DNA of 64,000 nucleotides from a beta proteobacterium L13 (GCA_000335715.1 AMYZ01000012.1:1-64000), one strand, 5' to 3'; counted from the first letter of the stretch, positions 1 to 8,299 are shown. The notes: a model not told the origin generated them from the sequence alone. Numbers and translations are program-made.

Positions 1-539
1 GGCCAGTCGGTTTCCGCCCGCGCGTGCAAGCCCTGCCATCGGTGGCGGCTGAGCCCAACCAACGCTGGGCGACAGACCTGTGCCGCATCTGGGCCGGGAA
101 GGATGGCTGGTGCCATTTGGCCTTGGTGATTGACTGCTGCACCCGCGAGCTGCTGGGCTGGCATCTGTCACGCAGTGGCAAGTCCAAAACGGCCGAGTCG
201 GCGCTGGAACACGCGCTGATCAACTGCTTTGACTGCCTGGGGCGGGTACCGCAACGCTTTCTGCTGCGTAGCGACAACGATTTGGTATTTACCAGCCGCA
301 GCTACACCGCGCTGGTGAAAAGCTACGGCTTGCAGCAGGAGTTCATCACGCCGTACACGCCGGAGCAGAGCGGGATGGTGGAACGGGTGATCCGCACCTT
401 GAAAGAGCAGTGCGCGCATCGGCACCGCTTTGAAAGTCTGGCACACGCCAGCCGGGTGATTGCCGACTGGATCGGGTTCTACAACCACCGGCGCCCACAC
501 CAGGCTTTGGGGATGAAAACGCCGGCGATGGCGTATTAA
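1..539 (+). CDS. IS3-family transposase OrfB, C-terminal part (5' end outside window)
   Basis: The reading frame is open from base 3, so the gene begins upstream of the window. The protein is the rve integrase catalytic domain of an IS3-family OrfB. Numbering from the in-frame GTG at 24, the acidic triad is D18 (in ATDL), D84 (in RSDND) and E120 (in MVERV), giving the D-D-35-E spacing of the family. The tail FYNHRRPHQALGMKTP is the classic IS3 ending and looks closest to the IS2 subgroup (from memory of that family). The usual SDNG after the second aspartate reads SDND here, which might affect activity. OrfA lies outside the window. Confidence 0.9.
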   Translation, partial: PVGFRPRVQALPSVAAEPNQRWATDLCRIWAGKDGWCHLALVIDCCTRELLGWHLSRSGKSKTAESALEHALINCFDCLGRVPQRFLLRSDNDLVFTSRSYTALVKSYGLQQEFITPYTPEQSGMVERVIRTLKEQCAHRHRFESLAHASRVIADWIGFYNHRRPHQALGMKTPAMAY

Positions 540-574
540 TTAGCAGCCTGACCTGTGCAGAAATGGCTGGGTCA
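1..574 (+). mobile_element. Right part of an IS3-family insertion sequence (left end outside window)
   Basis: The element consists of the transposase end (to 539) plus a short terminal stretch. The last bases before the interrupted neighbour gene read TGGGTCA at 568-574, ending in the CA expected for an IS3-family terminus; the exact boundary and any target duplication cannot be fixed without the left end. The dehydrogenase gene on the other side stops abruptly at 575, which places the junction here. No copy of the dispersed GTTGGCCGC word occurs in the first 2.7 kb. Confidence 0.75.
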
Positions 575-1429
575 TTACAGGGCTTCCCAGGTCAGGTAGA
601 ACGGGTCGATAGGAATGCAGTGGCCACCCCGGCCCGGGCCAGGGTAGTACGGCACAAAGCCAAAAGGCTTGGTGGCAGCGGCACGTATCACTTCGTGAAT
701 ATCGATGCCCATTTTGTCGGCTACGATCTTCATCTCGTTGACCAGGCCGATGTTGACTGCACGGTGGATGTTTTCCAGCAGTTTGGTCATCTCGGCGGCA
801 CGGGTACTGGATACCGGCACCACTTTGTCGATGACTGCGCCGTACAGGGCTACGCCGATTTCCTGGCAGGCTTCGGTAACGCCGCCACATACTTTGGGGA
901 TGGTGCGGGTGGTGAAGTTCGGGTTGCCCGGGTCTTCGCGCTCTGGCGAGAACACCAGGAAGGCATCCTGGCCTACCTTGAAGCCGCGGGACTCTATGCG
1001 GGGCAGCAGCTCTTCGTCTGTGGTGCCCGGGTGGGTGGTGGATTCCAGCGACACCAGGTGGCCGGCGCGCAGGTGGGGTACCAGGCTGTCGATGGTATTC
1101 AGTACGAAAGACAGATCCGGTTCGCGGTATTTGTTCAGCGGTGTCGGCACGCACAGGATCAGGGCGTCTGCTTCCGGTGCGCGGCTGAAGTCGGTAGTGG
1201 CTTCAAAGCCGGCTGCGCGGGCGCTGGCAATGCTGTCGGCGCTGATGTGTTCGATATAACTTTTACCGGCGTGCAGGGCATCGACTTTGCTCTGGTCGAT
1301 ATCAAAACCCAGCACTTTGTAGCCGACTTCGGCAAAGCGCAGCATCAGCGGCAGGCCGACATAGCCCAGGCCGACAATGCCGATGACGGCAGATTTGTCT
1401 GCAATGCGGTTCAGGACCGCGTTTTTCAC
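575..1429 (-). pseudogene. WbpA-like UDP-N-acetylglucosamine 6-dehydrogenase, truncated by the IS
   Basis: NAD-dependent oxidation of the C6 hydroxyl of UDP-GlcNAc to the uronate, for O-antigen or capsule sugars. The product is 284 residues against about 430 for the family. The N-terminal NAD domain has GLGYVG at 20-25; the central domain is complete to the catalytic cysteine C271 in [14 protein letters not shown]. The C-terminal UDP-binding domain is missing and a stop codon follows immediately at the IS boundary. I chose the GTG at 1429, which has GGAAGA a few bases upstream; the TTG at 1453 is an alternative. The sequence fits WbpA better than WecC ([27 protein letters not shown]). Almost certainly inactive. 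Confidence 0.85.
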
Positions 1430-1548
1430 AAAGTGTCTTCCATTAATCAATAAGCGGCGCTGCAGGGTGGGGCTGCCGCGAATGGCAGGTATTTTACGCC
1501 AAAACCCGCAGGCCGGCAGGTAGCGCTTGTAGCAGGCTGTACAAAGCA

Positions 1549-1583
1549 AAAAGCCCTGCCAGCCGTAAGGCGGGCAGGGCTTT
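1549..1583 (-). terminator. Rho-independent terminator after the parvulin gene
   Basis: Stem AAAGCCCTGCC pairs with GGCAGGGCTTT, with A/T runs on both outer sides. It lies 13 bases past the stop of the minus-strand parvulin gene. Confidence 0.85.
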
Positions 1584-1595
1584 CATCAGGCTGAC

Positions 1596-2330
1596 TTACA
1601 GTGCAGGCATGCTGAAGCCCTGAATGTCGGCGGCTTTTACCAGCGAGCTCAGGTATTCGTGCATGGCCTGGCGGCCGGCCATTTCGTTCAGGTACTGCTG
1701 CAGACGCGGGAATACGTCGGCAAATGCCAGTTGGCCGCCTTCGGCGCGCTGTTTCACCTGGATGATGTGGTAGCCAAACTGGGTTTCTACCAGGTTAGGG
1801 GTGATTTGGCCGGCTTCTGTGCTGAATACGGCTTGTTCGAATTCCGGCACCATCTGGCCACGGCCAAACTGGCCCAGGTCGCCACCTTGTTTGCCGCTAG
1901 GGCAGGTGGAGTGCTCGGCAGCCAGGGTGGCAAAGCTGTCCGGGTTGGCTTGTACTTGCTCCAGTACGCCTTGTGCTTTGGCTTTGGCCAGCGATGCGGC
2001 CAACTCGTCGCCCTGGCCCAGCGGGAACAGGATGTGGCTGGCGACAGCGCTTTCGCCCTGTTTGAAGTATTGCGGGTTGGCGTCGTAGTACGCCTGGCAG
2101 GCGGCTTCGTCGGCCGGGGTGAAGCTCAGCTCCTGGTCCAGCAGGGCACCGATGGCCTGGCCTTCGTTGGCTGTGTCAAAACCATTCTCGCTGGCTTTTT
2201 GCAGCAGCAGCTGATGCAGAACCAGCTGTTGAACGGCGGCGTCACGCGGGCTGGCGGTATCTTCGTGGTTTGCCTGCTCGGCTTGCACCATGGCTTCGGT
2301 GATTTCAACGCCGTTTACGGTAATGGACAT
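1596..2330 (-). CDS. Parvulin-type peptidylprolyl isomerase (NifM/PpiC-like), cytoplasmic
   Basis: Catalyses cis-trans isomerisation of prolyl bonds. The 244-residue protein has an N-terminal helical region with no signal peptide, then one rotamase domain at about 94-193: ASHILF at 97-102, the glycine-rich GGDLGQFGRGQMVPEF from 149, and QFGYHIIQV at 184-192. Cytoplasmic location separates it from SurA, PpiD and PrsA and makes it NifM-like in layout, although no nif genes are near. The ATG at 2330 has AGGA eight bases upstream; a much longer open frame continues upstream but has no further start signal and non-protein-like composition. Monocistronic between its promoter and terminator. Confidence 0.88.
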   Translation of the reverse strand: MSITVNGVEITEAMVQAEQANHEDTASPRDAAVQQLVLHQLLLQKASENGFDTANEGQAIGALLDQELSFTPADEAACQAYYDANPQYFKQGESAVASHILFPLGQGDELAASLAKAKAQGVLEQVQANPDSFATLAAEHSTCPSGKQGGDLGQFGRGQMVPEFEQAVFSTEAGQITPNLVETQFGYHIIQVKQRAEGGQLAFADVFPRLQQYLNEMAGRQAMHEYLSSLVKAADIQGFSMPAL

Positions 2331-2386
2331 GTCGGTTTCCTGTGGAGAGTTAGTCTTTTGCGGCCTGCTATCTGGCGCAATACGGC

Positions 2387-2416
2387 AGTGTATGAGGGCA
2401 GTTTCCGTAATATCAA
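2387..2416 (-). promoter_or_regulatory. Predicted sigma70 promoter for the parvulin gene
   Basis: Read on the minus strand: -35 TTGATA (2411-2416), 18-base spacer, -10 TACACT (2387-2392). It lies 57 bases upstream of the start codon. Confidence 0.5.
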
Positions 2417-2534
2417 TAGCCGGATTATGGATTTGTGTGCGAAAAATCCACCCGCCGGGCCAGGGGGCAGACGCCGCTGCCCGGCTGCGGTACAGTGCCG
2501 GCTGTTTGTCACTTTGCCGGGTGCCCAGGCTGCC

Positions 2535-3035
2535 ATGCTTCCGATTGTTTCTGCCCGTTTGCGCTTGCGCGAGTTTGTGCTCGCCGATGCACCTTTTGTC
2601 TTGCAGCTGCTGAATGACCCGGACTTCATCCGCTTTATTGCCGACAAGCAGGTTCGCACCCTGGAGCAGGCGCAGCAATACCTGATCGATGGCCCTTTGG
2701 CGAGCTATGCGGCCAACGGTTTCGGCCTGTGGTGTGTGGAGCGCCTGCACGATTGCCAGCCTGTGGGAATGTGCGGCCTGATACGCCGCCATAACGTGCC
2801 GGATGTTGATGTAGGCTACGCCTTTATGCCCGCCGCGCGTGGCCACGGCTATGCCGTAGAGGCTGCTGCCGCAGCGCGGGCCTACGGTTTGGGCGCGCTG
2901 AGCCTGCCGCGCGTGGTCGGGTTTATCGACCCGGCAAATCGTGCCTCAGCCCGCGTGTTGATGGCTATCGGTTTGCAGTCGCAGGGGCTGGTGGCGTTTC
3001 CCGGCGTAGAGGGTGATACCGAATTATTTGCCTGA
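2535..3035 (+). CDS. GNAT-family N-acetyltransferase (RimJ/RimL type)
   Basis: A 166-residue acetyl-CoA-dependent acetyltransferase of unknown substrate. It begins with the RimL-like RLRLREF (8-14); the acetyl-CoA loop is RGHGYA at 102-107, and NRASARVLMAIGL at 135-147 is the conserved helix of the family. The ATG at 2535 starts the domain directly; the frame stays open far upstream, antisense to the parvulin gene, but that part has no GNAT similarity. RimJ/L relatives acetylate protein N-termini or small molecules, so the substrate cannot be named. Confidence 0.85.
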   Translation: MLPIVSARLRLREFVLADAPFVLQLLNDPDFIRFIADKQVRTLEQAQQYLIDGPLASYAANGFGLWCVERLHDCQPVGMCGLIRRHNVPDVDVGYAFMPAARGHGYAVEAAAAARAYGLGALSLPRVVGFIDPANRASARVLMAIGLQSQGLVAFPGVEGDTELFA

Positions 3036-3159
3036 GCTGCTCAGCTCAGGGTTGGCCGCAGCGGTATGGAATACCTGCAACGAGCAAATGCTCTATTTTG
3101 TTGGATTTTATCAAGTTGCTTGGGCGATAATGCCGGCCATCTAAATGGAGAGATGTGTA

Positions 3160-4410
3160 ATGCGTTGTCTGGATGATTTCCGTCTGCACCTTGCGGGCAA
3201 GGATCTGGTGCCCATCATGCAAGGCGGCATGGGTGTGGATATTTCTACTGCAGCCCTGGCGCTGGAGGTAGCCCGGCTGGGTGGTGTCGGTCACATTTCC
3301 GATGCCATGCTGCCTACCGTAGCAGACCGTCGCTATGACACCAAATACGTCAAGAACAAGCTCAAGCAGTACAAGTTCAACGTAGAAAACGCCGACAAGT
3401 CGGTAGTGAAATTTGATCTGGACGAAGTGGCCCAGTCAACCCGGCTGCACGTTGAGGCCACCATGAAAGCCAAGCAGGGTGATGGGCTGATTTTCATCAA
3501 CTGCATGGAAAAGCTCACCATGAACGCCCCCAAGGATACGCTGCGTGTGCGCATGCGTGCGGCCATGGACGCGGGCATTGATGGCATTACCCTGGCTGCG
3601 GGCCTGCATCTGGGCTCTTTTGCGCTGATCGAAGACCACCCGCGCTTTCACGAGGTGCAGCTGGGCATCATCGTATCGTCGCTGCGTGCTCTGCAGCTGT
3701 TCCTGAAGAAAACCGCCCGCACCAAACGTTTGCCGGACTACATCGTGATCGAAGGCCCGCTGGCAGGTGGCCACCTGGGCTTCGGCATGGACTGGCAGGA
3801 CTACCACCTGGAAACCATCTTGGTAGAAATCCGCGACTGGATGCAGGCCGAAGGGTTGACCATTCCGCTAATCGCTGCCGGTGGTGTGTTTACCGGTGCC
3901 GACGCTGTGCGCATGATGGAGCTGGGTGCCCAAGGTGTGCAGGTGGCCACCCGCTTTACCGTGACGCACGAATGCGGCCTGCCGGACAAAATCAAGCAGG
4001 AATACTTCCGCGCCAGCGAAGACGATATCGAGGTCAACCAGCTGTCGCCTACCGGTTACCCGATGCGCATGATCAAGCAGTGCCCCGCCATTGGCGATGG
4101 TATTCGCCCGAACTGCGAAGCCTACGGCTACCTGCTGGATGCCAGTGGCAGCTGCCAGTATATCGAGGCGTATAACCGCGCCGTGGCCGAGCACCCGGGC
4201 GAGCGCCGCGTGAAGGTGATGGACAAGACCTGCCTGTGTACCCATATGCGCAATTTCGATTGCTGGACCTGTGGCCACTACACCTACCGTCTGAAGGACA
4301 CCACGCACCGCCTGGCGGATGGCAGCTATCAGGTACTGAGCGCCGAGCACGTATTCCGCGATTACCAGTTCAGCAAGGAAGGCGTGGCCCTGCCAGCGCA
4401 GGCCAGCTAA
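3160..4410 (+). CDS. Nitronate monooxygenase / NPD-family FMN flavoprotein
   Basis: FMN-dependent TIM-barrel flavoenzyme of the nitronate monooxygenase (2-nitropropane dioxygenase) and FabK superfamily; the true substrate is uncertain. Of 416 residues, MQGGMG near 20 and the two FMN phosphate-binding regions GPLAGGHLGF (199-208) and AAGGVFTG (239-246) are clear, and H205 matches the catalytic histidine position of the family. The C-terminal part is unusual, with a C-x-C-x7-C-x2-C cluster (C358, C360, C368, C371) that could bind a metal. Two ATGs compete; the one at 3160 is preceded by GGAGAG at seven bases, the one at 3145 has no ribosome site. Single gene with its own terminator. Confidence 0.85.
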   Translation: MRCLDDFRLHLAGKDLVPIMQGGMGVDISTAALALEVARLGGVGHISDAMLPTVADRRYDTKYVKNKLKQYKFNVENADKSVVKFDLDEVAQSTRLHVEATMKAKQGDGLIFINCMEKLTMNAPKDTLRVRMRAAMDAGIDGITLAAGLHLGSFALIEDHPRFHEVQLGIIVSSLRALQLFLKKTARTKRLPDYIVIEGPLAGGHLGFGMDWQDYHLETILVEIRDWMQAEGLTIPLIAAGGVFTGADAVRMMELGAQGVQVATRFTVTHECGLPDKIKQEYFRASEDDIEVNQLSPTGYPMRMIKQCPAIGDGIRPNCEAYGYLLDASGSCQYIEAYNRAVAEHPGERRVKVMDKTCLCTHMRNFDCWTCGHYTYRLKDTTHRLADGSYQVLSAEHVFRDYQFSKEGVALPAQAS

Positions 4411-4434
4411 GCCGCGCATATAGCGCCTTGAACG

Positions 4435-4465
4435 AAAAAGGTTGGCCGCAGCGGCCAACCTTTTG
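4435..4465. terminator. Bidirectional terminator built from two head-to-head GTTGGCCGC repeats
   Basis: AAAAGGTTGGCCGC (4436-4449), one base, then GCGGCCAACCTTTT (4451-4464): a perfect inverted repeat with U-tracts on both strands, between two convergent genes. The hairpin consists of one forward and one reverse copy of the dispersed repeat. Confidence 0.9.
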
Positions 4466-4481
4466 CTTTATGGAGGCGCTA

Positions 4482-5366
4482 TCAGGCTAGTGCTTTGTAC
4501 AGGTTCCAGATGGACAAGCCGCTGATCAGCAGACCTACCACCGTCATCAGCGCGCGGGCCGGCAGGTAGCGCGTCGTCCACGCGGCCAGCGGGGCGGCGA
4601 TCATGCCGCCGATCACCAGGCCGGCAATCAGCTCTAGCTGCTCGAATACGCCGATAAACACGGCAAACGACGCGGCACCGGCTACCGACAGGAAAAACTC
4701 CGCCGCATTTACCGAGCCAATCACCGTGCGCGGGGCGCCGCCGCGGCCGATCAGCGAAGTCGTTACCACCGGGCCCCAGCCGCCACCACCGATGGAGTCC
4801 AGCGCGCCGCCCAGAAACGCCAGCGGGGCAATGCGCTTGGGTTGGCCGCGATCCGCCAGCTGTTGCCGTGCTTTCAGCAAAATATAGATACCCATCAGCA
4901 ACAGATAAGCCGACACCAGTGGCTTGATGATGCTCACATCGACAAAGGCCAGCACCGCTGCGCCCGCTATGCCGCCCAGCACGCCCGGCACCACCAGGCG
5001 TTTGAACAGCTGGCGGTCGATATTGCCGAATTTCAGATGCGCCAGGCCCGATGCGCCGGTGGTGAAAATCTCTGCCAGGTGGATGCCGGCGCTGGCGGCA
5101 GCAGGTGGCACACCCGCCGACATCAGTGCTGTATTGGCGGTAACGCCATAGGCCATACCCAGTGCGCCATCGATAATTTGCGCCATAAAGCCAATGGCGA
5201 TGAACGTCCAGAACAGCGGGTCGCTAGTCCAGCCGCTGGCGGCTAGCAGCGCTTGTTGTGCCGTGTCACCCAGGTGCAGCGTGCCGGCCAGGTGCAACAA
5301 GCCGGTGCTGGCCAGTACGGCCAGTAGCGAGTAGGTAGTCCAGTGGCGGCGCAGTCGGTGCAGCAT
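4482..5366 (-). CDS. TSUP-family (TauE/SafE) membrane permease
   Basis: A 294-residue inner-membrane protein with about eight hydrophobic segments. The family (DUF81, TauE/SafE) moves small organic or sulfur anions such as sulfite, sulfoacetate or taurine-derived compounds. Family-typical glycine-rich half-repeats are GFMAQIIDGALGMAYGV (residues 58-74) and LGGALDSIGGGGWGPVV in the second half, arranged as the two inverted halves. Start ATG at 5366; a good promoter lies just upstream. No substrate genes are adjacent, so the cargo is unknown. A second, shorter TSUP protein is encoded 1.3 kb away on the other strand (6708-7469). Confidence 0.88.
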   Translation of the reverse strand: MLHRLRRHWTTYSLLAVLASTGLLHLAGTLHLGDTAQQALLAASGWTSDPLFWTFIAIGFMAQIIDGALGMAYGVTANTALMSAGVPPAAASAGIHLAEIFTTGASGLAHLKFGNIDRQLFKRLVVPGVLGGIAGAAVLAFVDVSIIKPLVSAYLLLMGIYILLKARQQLADRGQPKRIAPLAFLGGALDSIGGGGWGPVVTTSLIGRGGAPRTVIGSVNAAEFFLSVAGAASFAVFIGVFEQLELIAGLVIGGMIAAPLAAWTTRYLPARALMTVVGLLISGLSIWNLYKALA

Positions 5367-5393
5367 GGTATGGCTCCTGATAAGGTTGGCCGC

Positions 5394-5422
5394 AGTGTAG
5401 GGTGGGTGCTTTATTGCCTCAA
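5394..5422 (-). promoter_or_regulatory. Predicted sigma70 promoter of the TSUP permease gene
   Basis: Minus strand: -35 TTGAGG (5417-5422), 17-base spacer, -10 TACACT (5394-5399). A repeat copy (5385-5394) abuts the -10 and covers the expected start of transcription. Confidence 0.55.
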
Positions 5423-5507
5423 AGTTTGATTTCTGATGTTCTTAGCAGGTTTTTTCATAAAGACGCTAAGGTGCTGCGATTGTGGCGCTGGTAATGCCGG
5501 GCGGCAA

Positions 5508-5516
5508 TGCTAGAAT
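5508..5516 (+). promoter_or_regulatory. Possible extended -10 promoter of marC
   Basis: TGCTAGAAT is an extended -10 (TGn plus TAGAAT at 5511-5516) 34 bases before the ATG; no convincing -35 is seen. Confidence 0.35.
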
Positions 5517-5549
5517 CCGCTCATTATTTAATTAGCTTGGTGCCCGTGC

Positions 5550-6236
5550 ATGACCCCGATGATGTCGCTGTTTGTCAGCAAGTTCCTGTTTGTGGCAGCC
5601 GCCTTGCTGCCCATCATCAACCCGCCCGGCCTGGTGCCTTTTTTCATTTCGCTTACCGCGCACAATAGCCAGCCGCAGCGCGCGTTTCTGGCGCGACGCA
5701 TCGCCATGTATTGCTTTCTGTTGTTGCTGGGCAGCATGTACATCGGTGGTTTTGTGCTGAGCTTTTTTGGCGTGTCGCTACCAGTGGTGCAGCTATCTGG
5801 TGGTTTGCTGATCACCTTTGCCGCCTGGCGCATGCTGAACGATGCACCGGCCGAGGCTTCGCCGGGCGTAGAGACAATAGAAAACCGCGAAGTGCTGAAA
5901 CAGCGCGCCTTCTACCCGCTGACCTTCCCGCTGACGGTGGGCCCAGGCTCGATTTCTGTTGCCATCACCGTGGGGGCGTCGCTCAGTAGTGCCGGGCGTG
6001 GCCTGGAAAAGTTTGCCGTGGCACCGTTGGCTGCCGTCGCTGCCGTGGCGGCCGTCAGCGTGCTGACCTGGTGGTGCCTGACCCACGCCGACAAGCTGAT
6101 GCGCTACCTAGGCCGTACCGGCTCGGTAGTGTTTTTGCGCCTGACGGCCTTTATCCTGCTGTGCCTGGGGGTGCAAATCATCTGGGAAGGCTTCTCCGGC
6201 CTTGTGGAACCGCTGCTGAAGAGCATAGGCAAGTAG
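5550..6236 (+). CDS. MarC-family integral membrane protein
   Basis: A 228-residue protein with about six membrane segments and the MarC signatures: INPPGLVPFF (23-32) in the first half and the repeated-half counterpart FPLTVGPGSI (about 128-137). The family was once linked to multiple antibiotic resistance, later disproved for E. coli MarC; its transport role is unknown. The ATG at 5550 begins directly with a hydrophobic helix. It is a single gene ending at a strong terminator and convergent with the SemiSWEET gene. Confidence 0.88.
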   Translation: MTPMMSLFVSKFLFVAAALLPIINPPGLVPFFISLTAHNSQPQRAFLARRIAMYCFLLLLGSMYIGGFVLSFFGVSLPVVQLSGGLLITFAAWRMLNDAPAEASPGVETIENREVLKQRAFYPLTFPLTVGPGSISVAITVGASLSSAGRGLEKFAVAPLAAVAAVAAVSVLTWWCLTHADKLMRYLGRTGSVVFLRLTAFILLCLGVQIIWEGFSGLVEPLLKSIGK

Positions 6237-6260
6237 TCGTACTGCCTGATAGCCGGGTGG

Positions 6261-6285
6261 CAAAGGGGGCATGGCCCCCTTTTTT
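6261..6285 (+). terminator. Terminator after marC
   Basis: AAAGGGGGC, loop ATG, GCCCCCTTTTTT: a strong stem with a six-T run. The T run reaches the stop codon of the convergent SemiSWEET gene. Confidence 0.9.
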
Positions 6286-6557
6286 CATGCTGTGTGCTGC
6301 TGGGTGCGTATGTCGCGCCACTTCATGGCCAGGATGATGGACGACAGCACGAGCGTGATGCCATTGGCCAGCACAATGGGTAGCGCCCCCAGCAGCAAGC
6401 CATAAGCCAGCCAGGTGGCTACGCCTGCTACCAGCATCAGGTACATGGTGAACGAAATGCTGCGGGTGTCGCCGGTGCGCAGGGTGCGGATGACTTGTGG
6501 CAAAAAGCTGGTGGTGGTGAGAAAAGCGGCAATATAGCCCAGCAGGTCGGTGGTCAT
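6285..6557 (-). CDS. SemiSWEET-type sugar transporter (PQ-loop)
   Basis: A 90-residue, three-helix membrane protein of the SemiSWEET/MtN3 family, which works as a homodimer to let small sugars cross the inner membrane along their gradient. The PQ motif is FLPQV at 18-22 in helix 1, followed by SISFTMYLMLVAGVATWLAYG, the hallmark of helix 2. Length is normal for the family. It ends at the terminator shared with marC; the region upstream (6558-6707) is divergent toward the second TSUP gene. Substrate unknown. Confidence 0.88.
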   Translation of the reverse strand: MTTDLLGYIAAFLTTTSFLPQVIRTLRTGDTRSISFTMYLMLVAGVATWLAYGLLLGALPIVLANGITLVLSSIILAMKWRDIRTQQHTA

Positions 6558-6707
6558 GCTGGTGGCAGCTCAGCATGGCAAGGGTGGGATTGATACTATC
6601 GCTGTATCGGGTAAAGGTGCACGCAGTGTTTTGCCGATAAAACCGCAATGCCCCGACAGCGGACACATATCCCGTTACAATGACGCCTCGCAAAAAACGG
6701 GGTGCTT

Positions 6708-7469
6708 ATGTTTACGCTGGCTTTCTTGTGCGTGTTTGCCTTTCTCGCCGGTCTGATCGATGCTGCAGTCGGCGGTGGCGGGCTTATCCAGATTCCGGCG
6801 CTATTCAACGCGCTGCCGCAGGTATCGGTGGCTACGCTGTTTGGTACCAATAAAATGTCATCGGCGGTGGGTACCGTGTTTGCTGCACGCTCCTATCTGA
6901 AGCGGGTAAGCATTCCATGGCGGCTGGTGTTGCCGGCGGCAGCGGCTGCCTTTGTCATGTCATTTGCCGGTGCGGCTGCGGTGAGCTATATCCCGGCGCA
7001 GTATATGCGCCCGCTGGTGCTGGTGCTGCTGATTGTGATGGCCATTTACACCTTTCGCAAAAAGCAGCTGGGTGCGGTGCACGAGCCGGTAGCCATTGGC
7101 CGGCGCGAGATGCTGGTGGGCCTGGCCATTGGCGGGGGTATCGGTTTTTACGATGGCCTGTTCGGCCCGGGAACCGGCAGCTTTCTGATGTTTTTGTTCG
7201 TGCGCTTTTTTGCTTTCGACTTCCTGCATGCATCCGCTTCGGCCAAGGTGGTGAACCTGGCCACCAACGTGGCGGCGCTGTGCTTTTTTATCCCCAGTGG
7301 CAATGTGCTGTTTGGTTACGCCGTGCCGATGGCAGTGTGTAATGTGCTGGGTGCCCTGGTGGGTAGCTGGCTGGCCATGCGCAAGGGCGCAGGGTTTGTG
7401 CGTGTGCTGTTCCTGGTGCTGGTGAGCGTACTCATTTGCAAGCTGGCTTACGATATGGTGCTGGTCTGA
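6708..7469 (+). CDS. TSUP-family (TauE/SafE) membrane permease
   Basis: A 253-residue protein with about eight membrane segments. The opening FLAGLIDAAVGGGGLIQIP (residues 11-29) and the second-half GFYDGLFGPGTGSFLMF are the inverted-repeat signatures of the family. I start at the ATG at 6708; a GTG six bases earlier (6702) is in frame but overlaps the likely ribosome site. Not closely similar to the other TSUP protein at 4482-5366, so not a recent duplicate. Probably exports or imports a small anion; substrate unknown. Confidence 0.87.
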   Translation: MFTLAFLCVFAFLAGLIDAAVGGGGLIQIPALFNALPQVSVATLFGTNKMSSAVGTVFAARSYLKRVSIPWRLVLPAAAAAFVMSFAGAAAVSYIPAQYMRPLVLVLLIVMAIYTFRKKQLGAVHEPVAIGRREMLVGLAIGGGIGFYDGLFGPGTGSFLMFLFVRFFAFDFLHASASAKVVNLATNVAALCFFIPSGNVLFGYAVPMAVCNVLGALVGSWLAMRKGAGFVRVLFLVLVSVLICKLAYDMVLV

Positions 7470-7541
7470 CAGCAAATTGAAAGTTTCCGCAGTGATAATC
7501 AGGGCTGCTCGTTGTAAAAGTTTTTGAGGGAGGATAACAAG

Positions 7542-8237
7542 ATGTTTGAAATGATGGGTGAAAGCACCTTCTGGATTTCTGTGCTGCAGATTATCGCCAT
7601 TGATATTCTGCTGGGCGGTGACAACGCGGTGGTCATCGCGCTGGCGTGCCGTAGCTTGCCGGAAGACCTGCGCAAGAAAGGTATTTTCTGGGGTGTGGTG
7701 GGTGCCATCGGTCTGCGCGTGGTGCTGATTGCGTTTGCACTGCAAATTCTGGATATCCCGTTCCTCAAGCTGGTAGGTGGTTTGCTGCTGCTGTGGATCG
7801 GTATGAAGCTGCTGGTGGGCGAGGATGACGATGGCCACGACGTAGACGGCAGTGCCCACCTGTGGGGCGCGGTAAAAACCATTATCGTGGCCGATGCTGT
7901 GATGAGTATCGATAACGTGATTGCCGTTGCCGGTGCGTCCGGTGGCCATATGCCGCTGGTGGTGTTCGGTATCGTGATCAGCATCCCTATCATTGTGTGG
8001 GGCAGCCAGATCGTGATGAAACTGATGGATCGCTTCCCGATGGTGATTACGCTGGGTGGCGGCCTGCTGGGCTGGATTGGCGGCTCCATGCTGGTGAGCG
8101 ACAAAGGTCTGACCAGTTTTATTGGTACCTTGCCAGGCTGGTCGCACCAGGTGGCAGGTGCGGTAGGTGCTGCGCTGGTGGTGATTACCGGCACTGTCCT
8201 GGCCAAGCGCAAGGCAGCGACGGTGAGTGCCGAGTAA
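7542..8237 (+). CDS. TerC-family membrane protein (YjbE type), probable metal ion exporter
   Basis: A 231-residue protein with about seven membrane helices. TerC signatures are IDILLGGDNAVVIALA near the N-terminus and ADAVMSIDNVIAVAGA in the second half; the paired acidic-asparagine motifs (GGDN, SIDN) are the proposed metal-binding residues. Family members (Alx, MeeF/MeeY) export manganese in other bacteria. Start ATG at 7542 with GGGAGGA seven bases upstream. The 72-base space after the TSUP gene is too short for the manganese riboswitch that often precedes this family. May be co-transcribed with the TSUP gene. A strong terminator follows. Confidence 0.87.
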   Translation: MFEMMGESTFWISVLQIIAIDILLGGDNAVVIALACRSLPEDLRKKGIFWGVVGAIGLRVVLIAFALQILDIPFLKLVGGLLLLWIGMKLLVGEDDDGHDVDGSAHLWGAVKTIIVADAVMSIDNVIAVAGASGGHMPLVVFGIVISIPIIVWGSQIVMKLMDRFPMVITLGGGLLGWIGGSMLVSDKGLTSFIGTLPGWSHQVAGAVGAALVVITGTVLAKRKAATVSAE

Positions 8238-8255
8238 GACCGTGTTGCTGTTTTG

Positions 8256-8281
8256 GAAAAACCGCCTGCGGGCGGTTTTTT
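8256..8281 (+). terminator. Terminator after the terC-like gene
   Basis: AAAACCGCC, loop TGC, GGGCGGTTTTTT. Confidence 0.92.
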
Positions 8282-8299
8282 CATGCCTGCGCAAAACGC

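Noticed and set aside
7470-7541. A manganese (yybP-ykoY) riboswitch before the terC-like gene
   Set aside because: Only 72 bases are available and the conserved aptamer core is not present.
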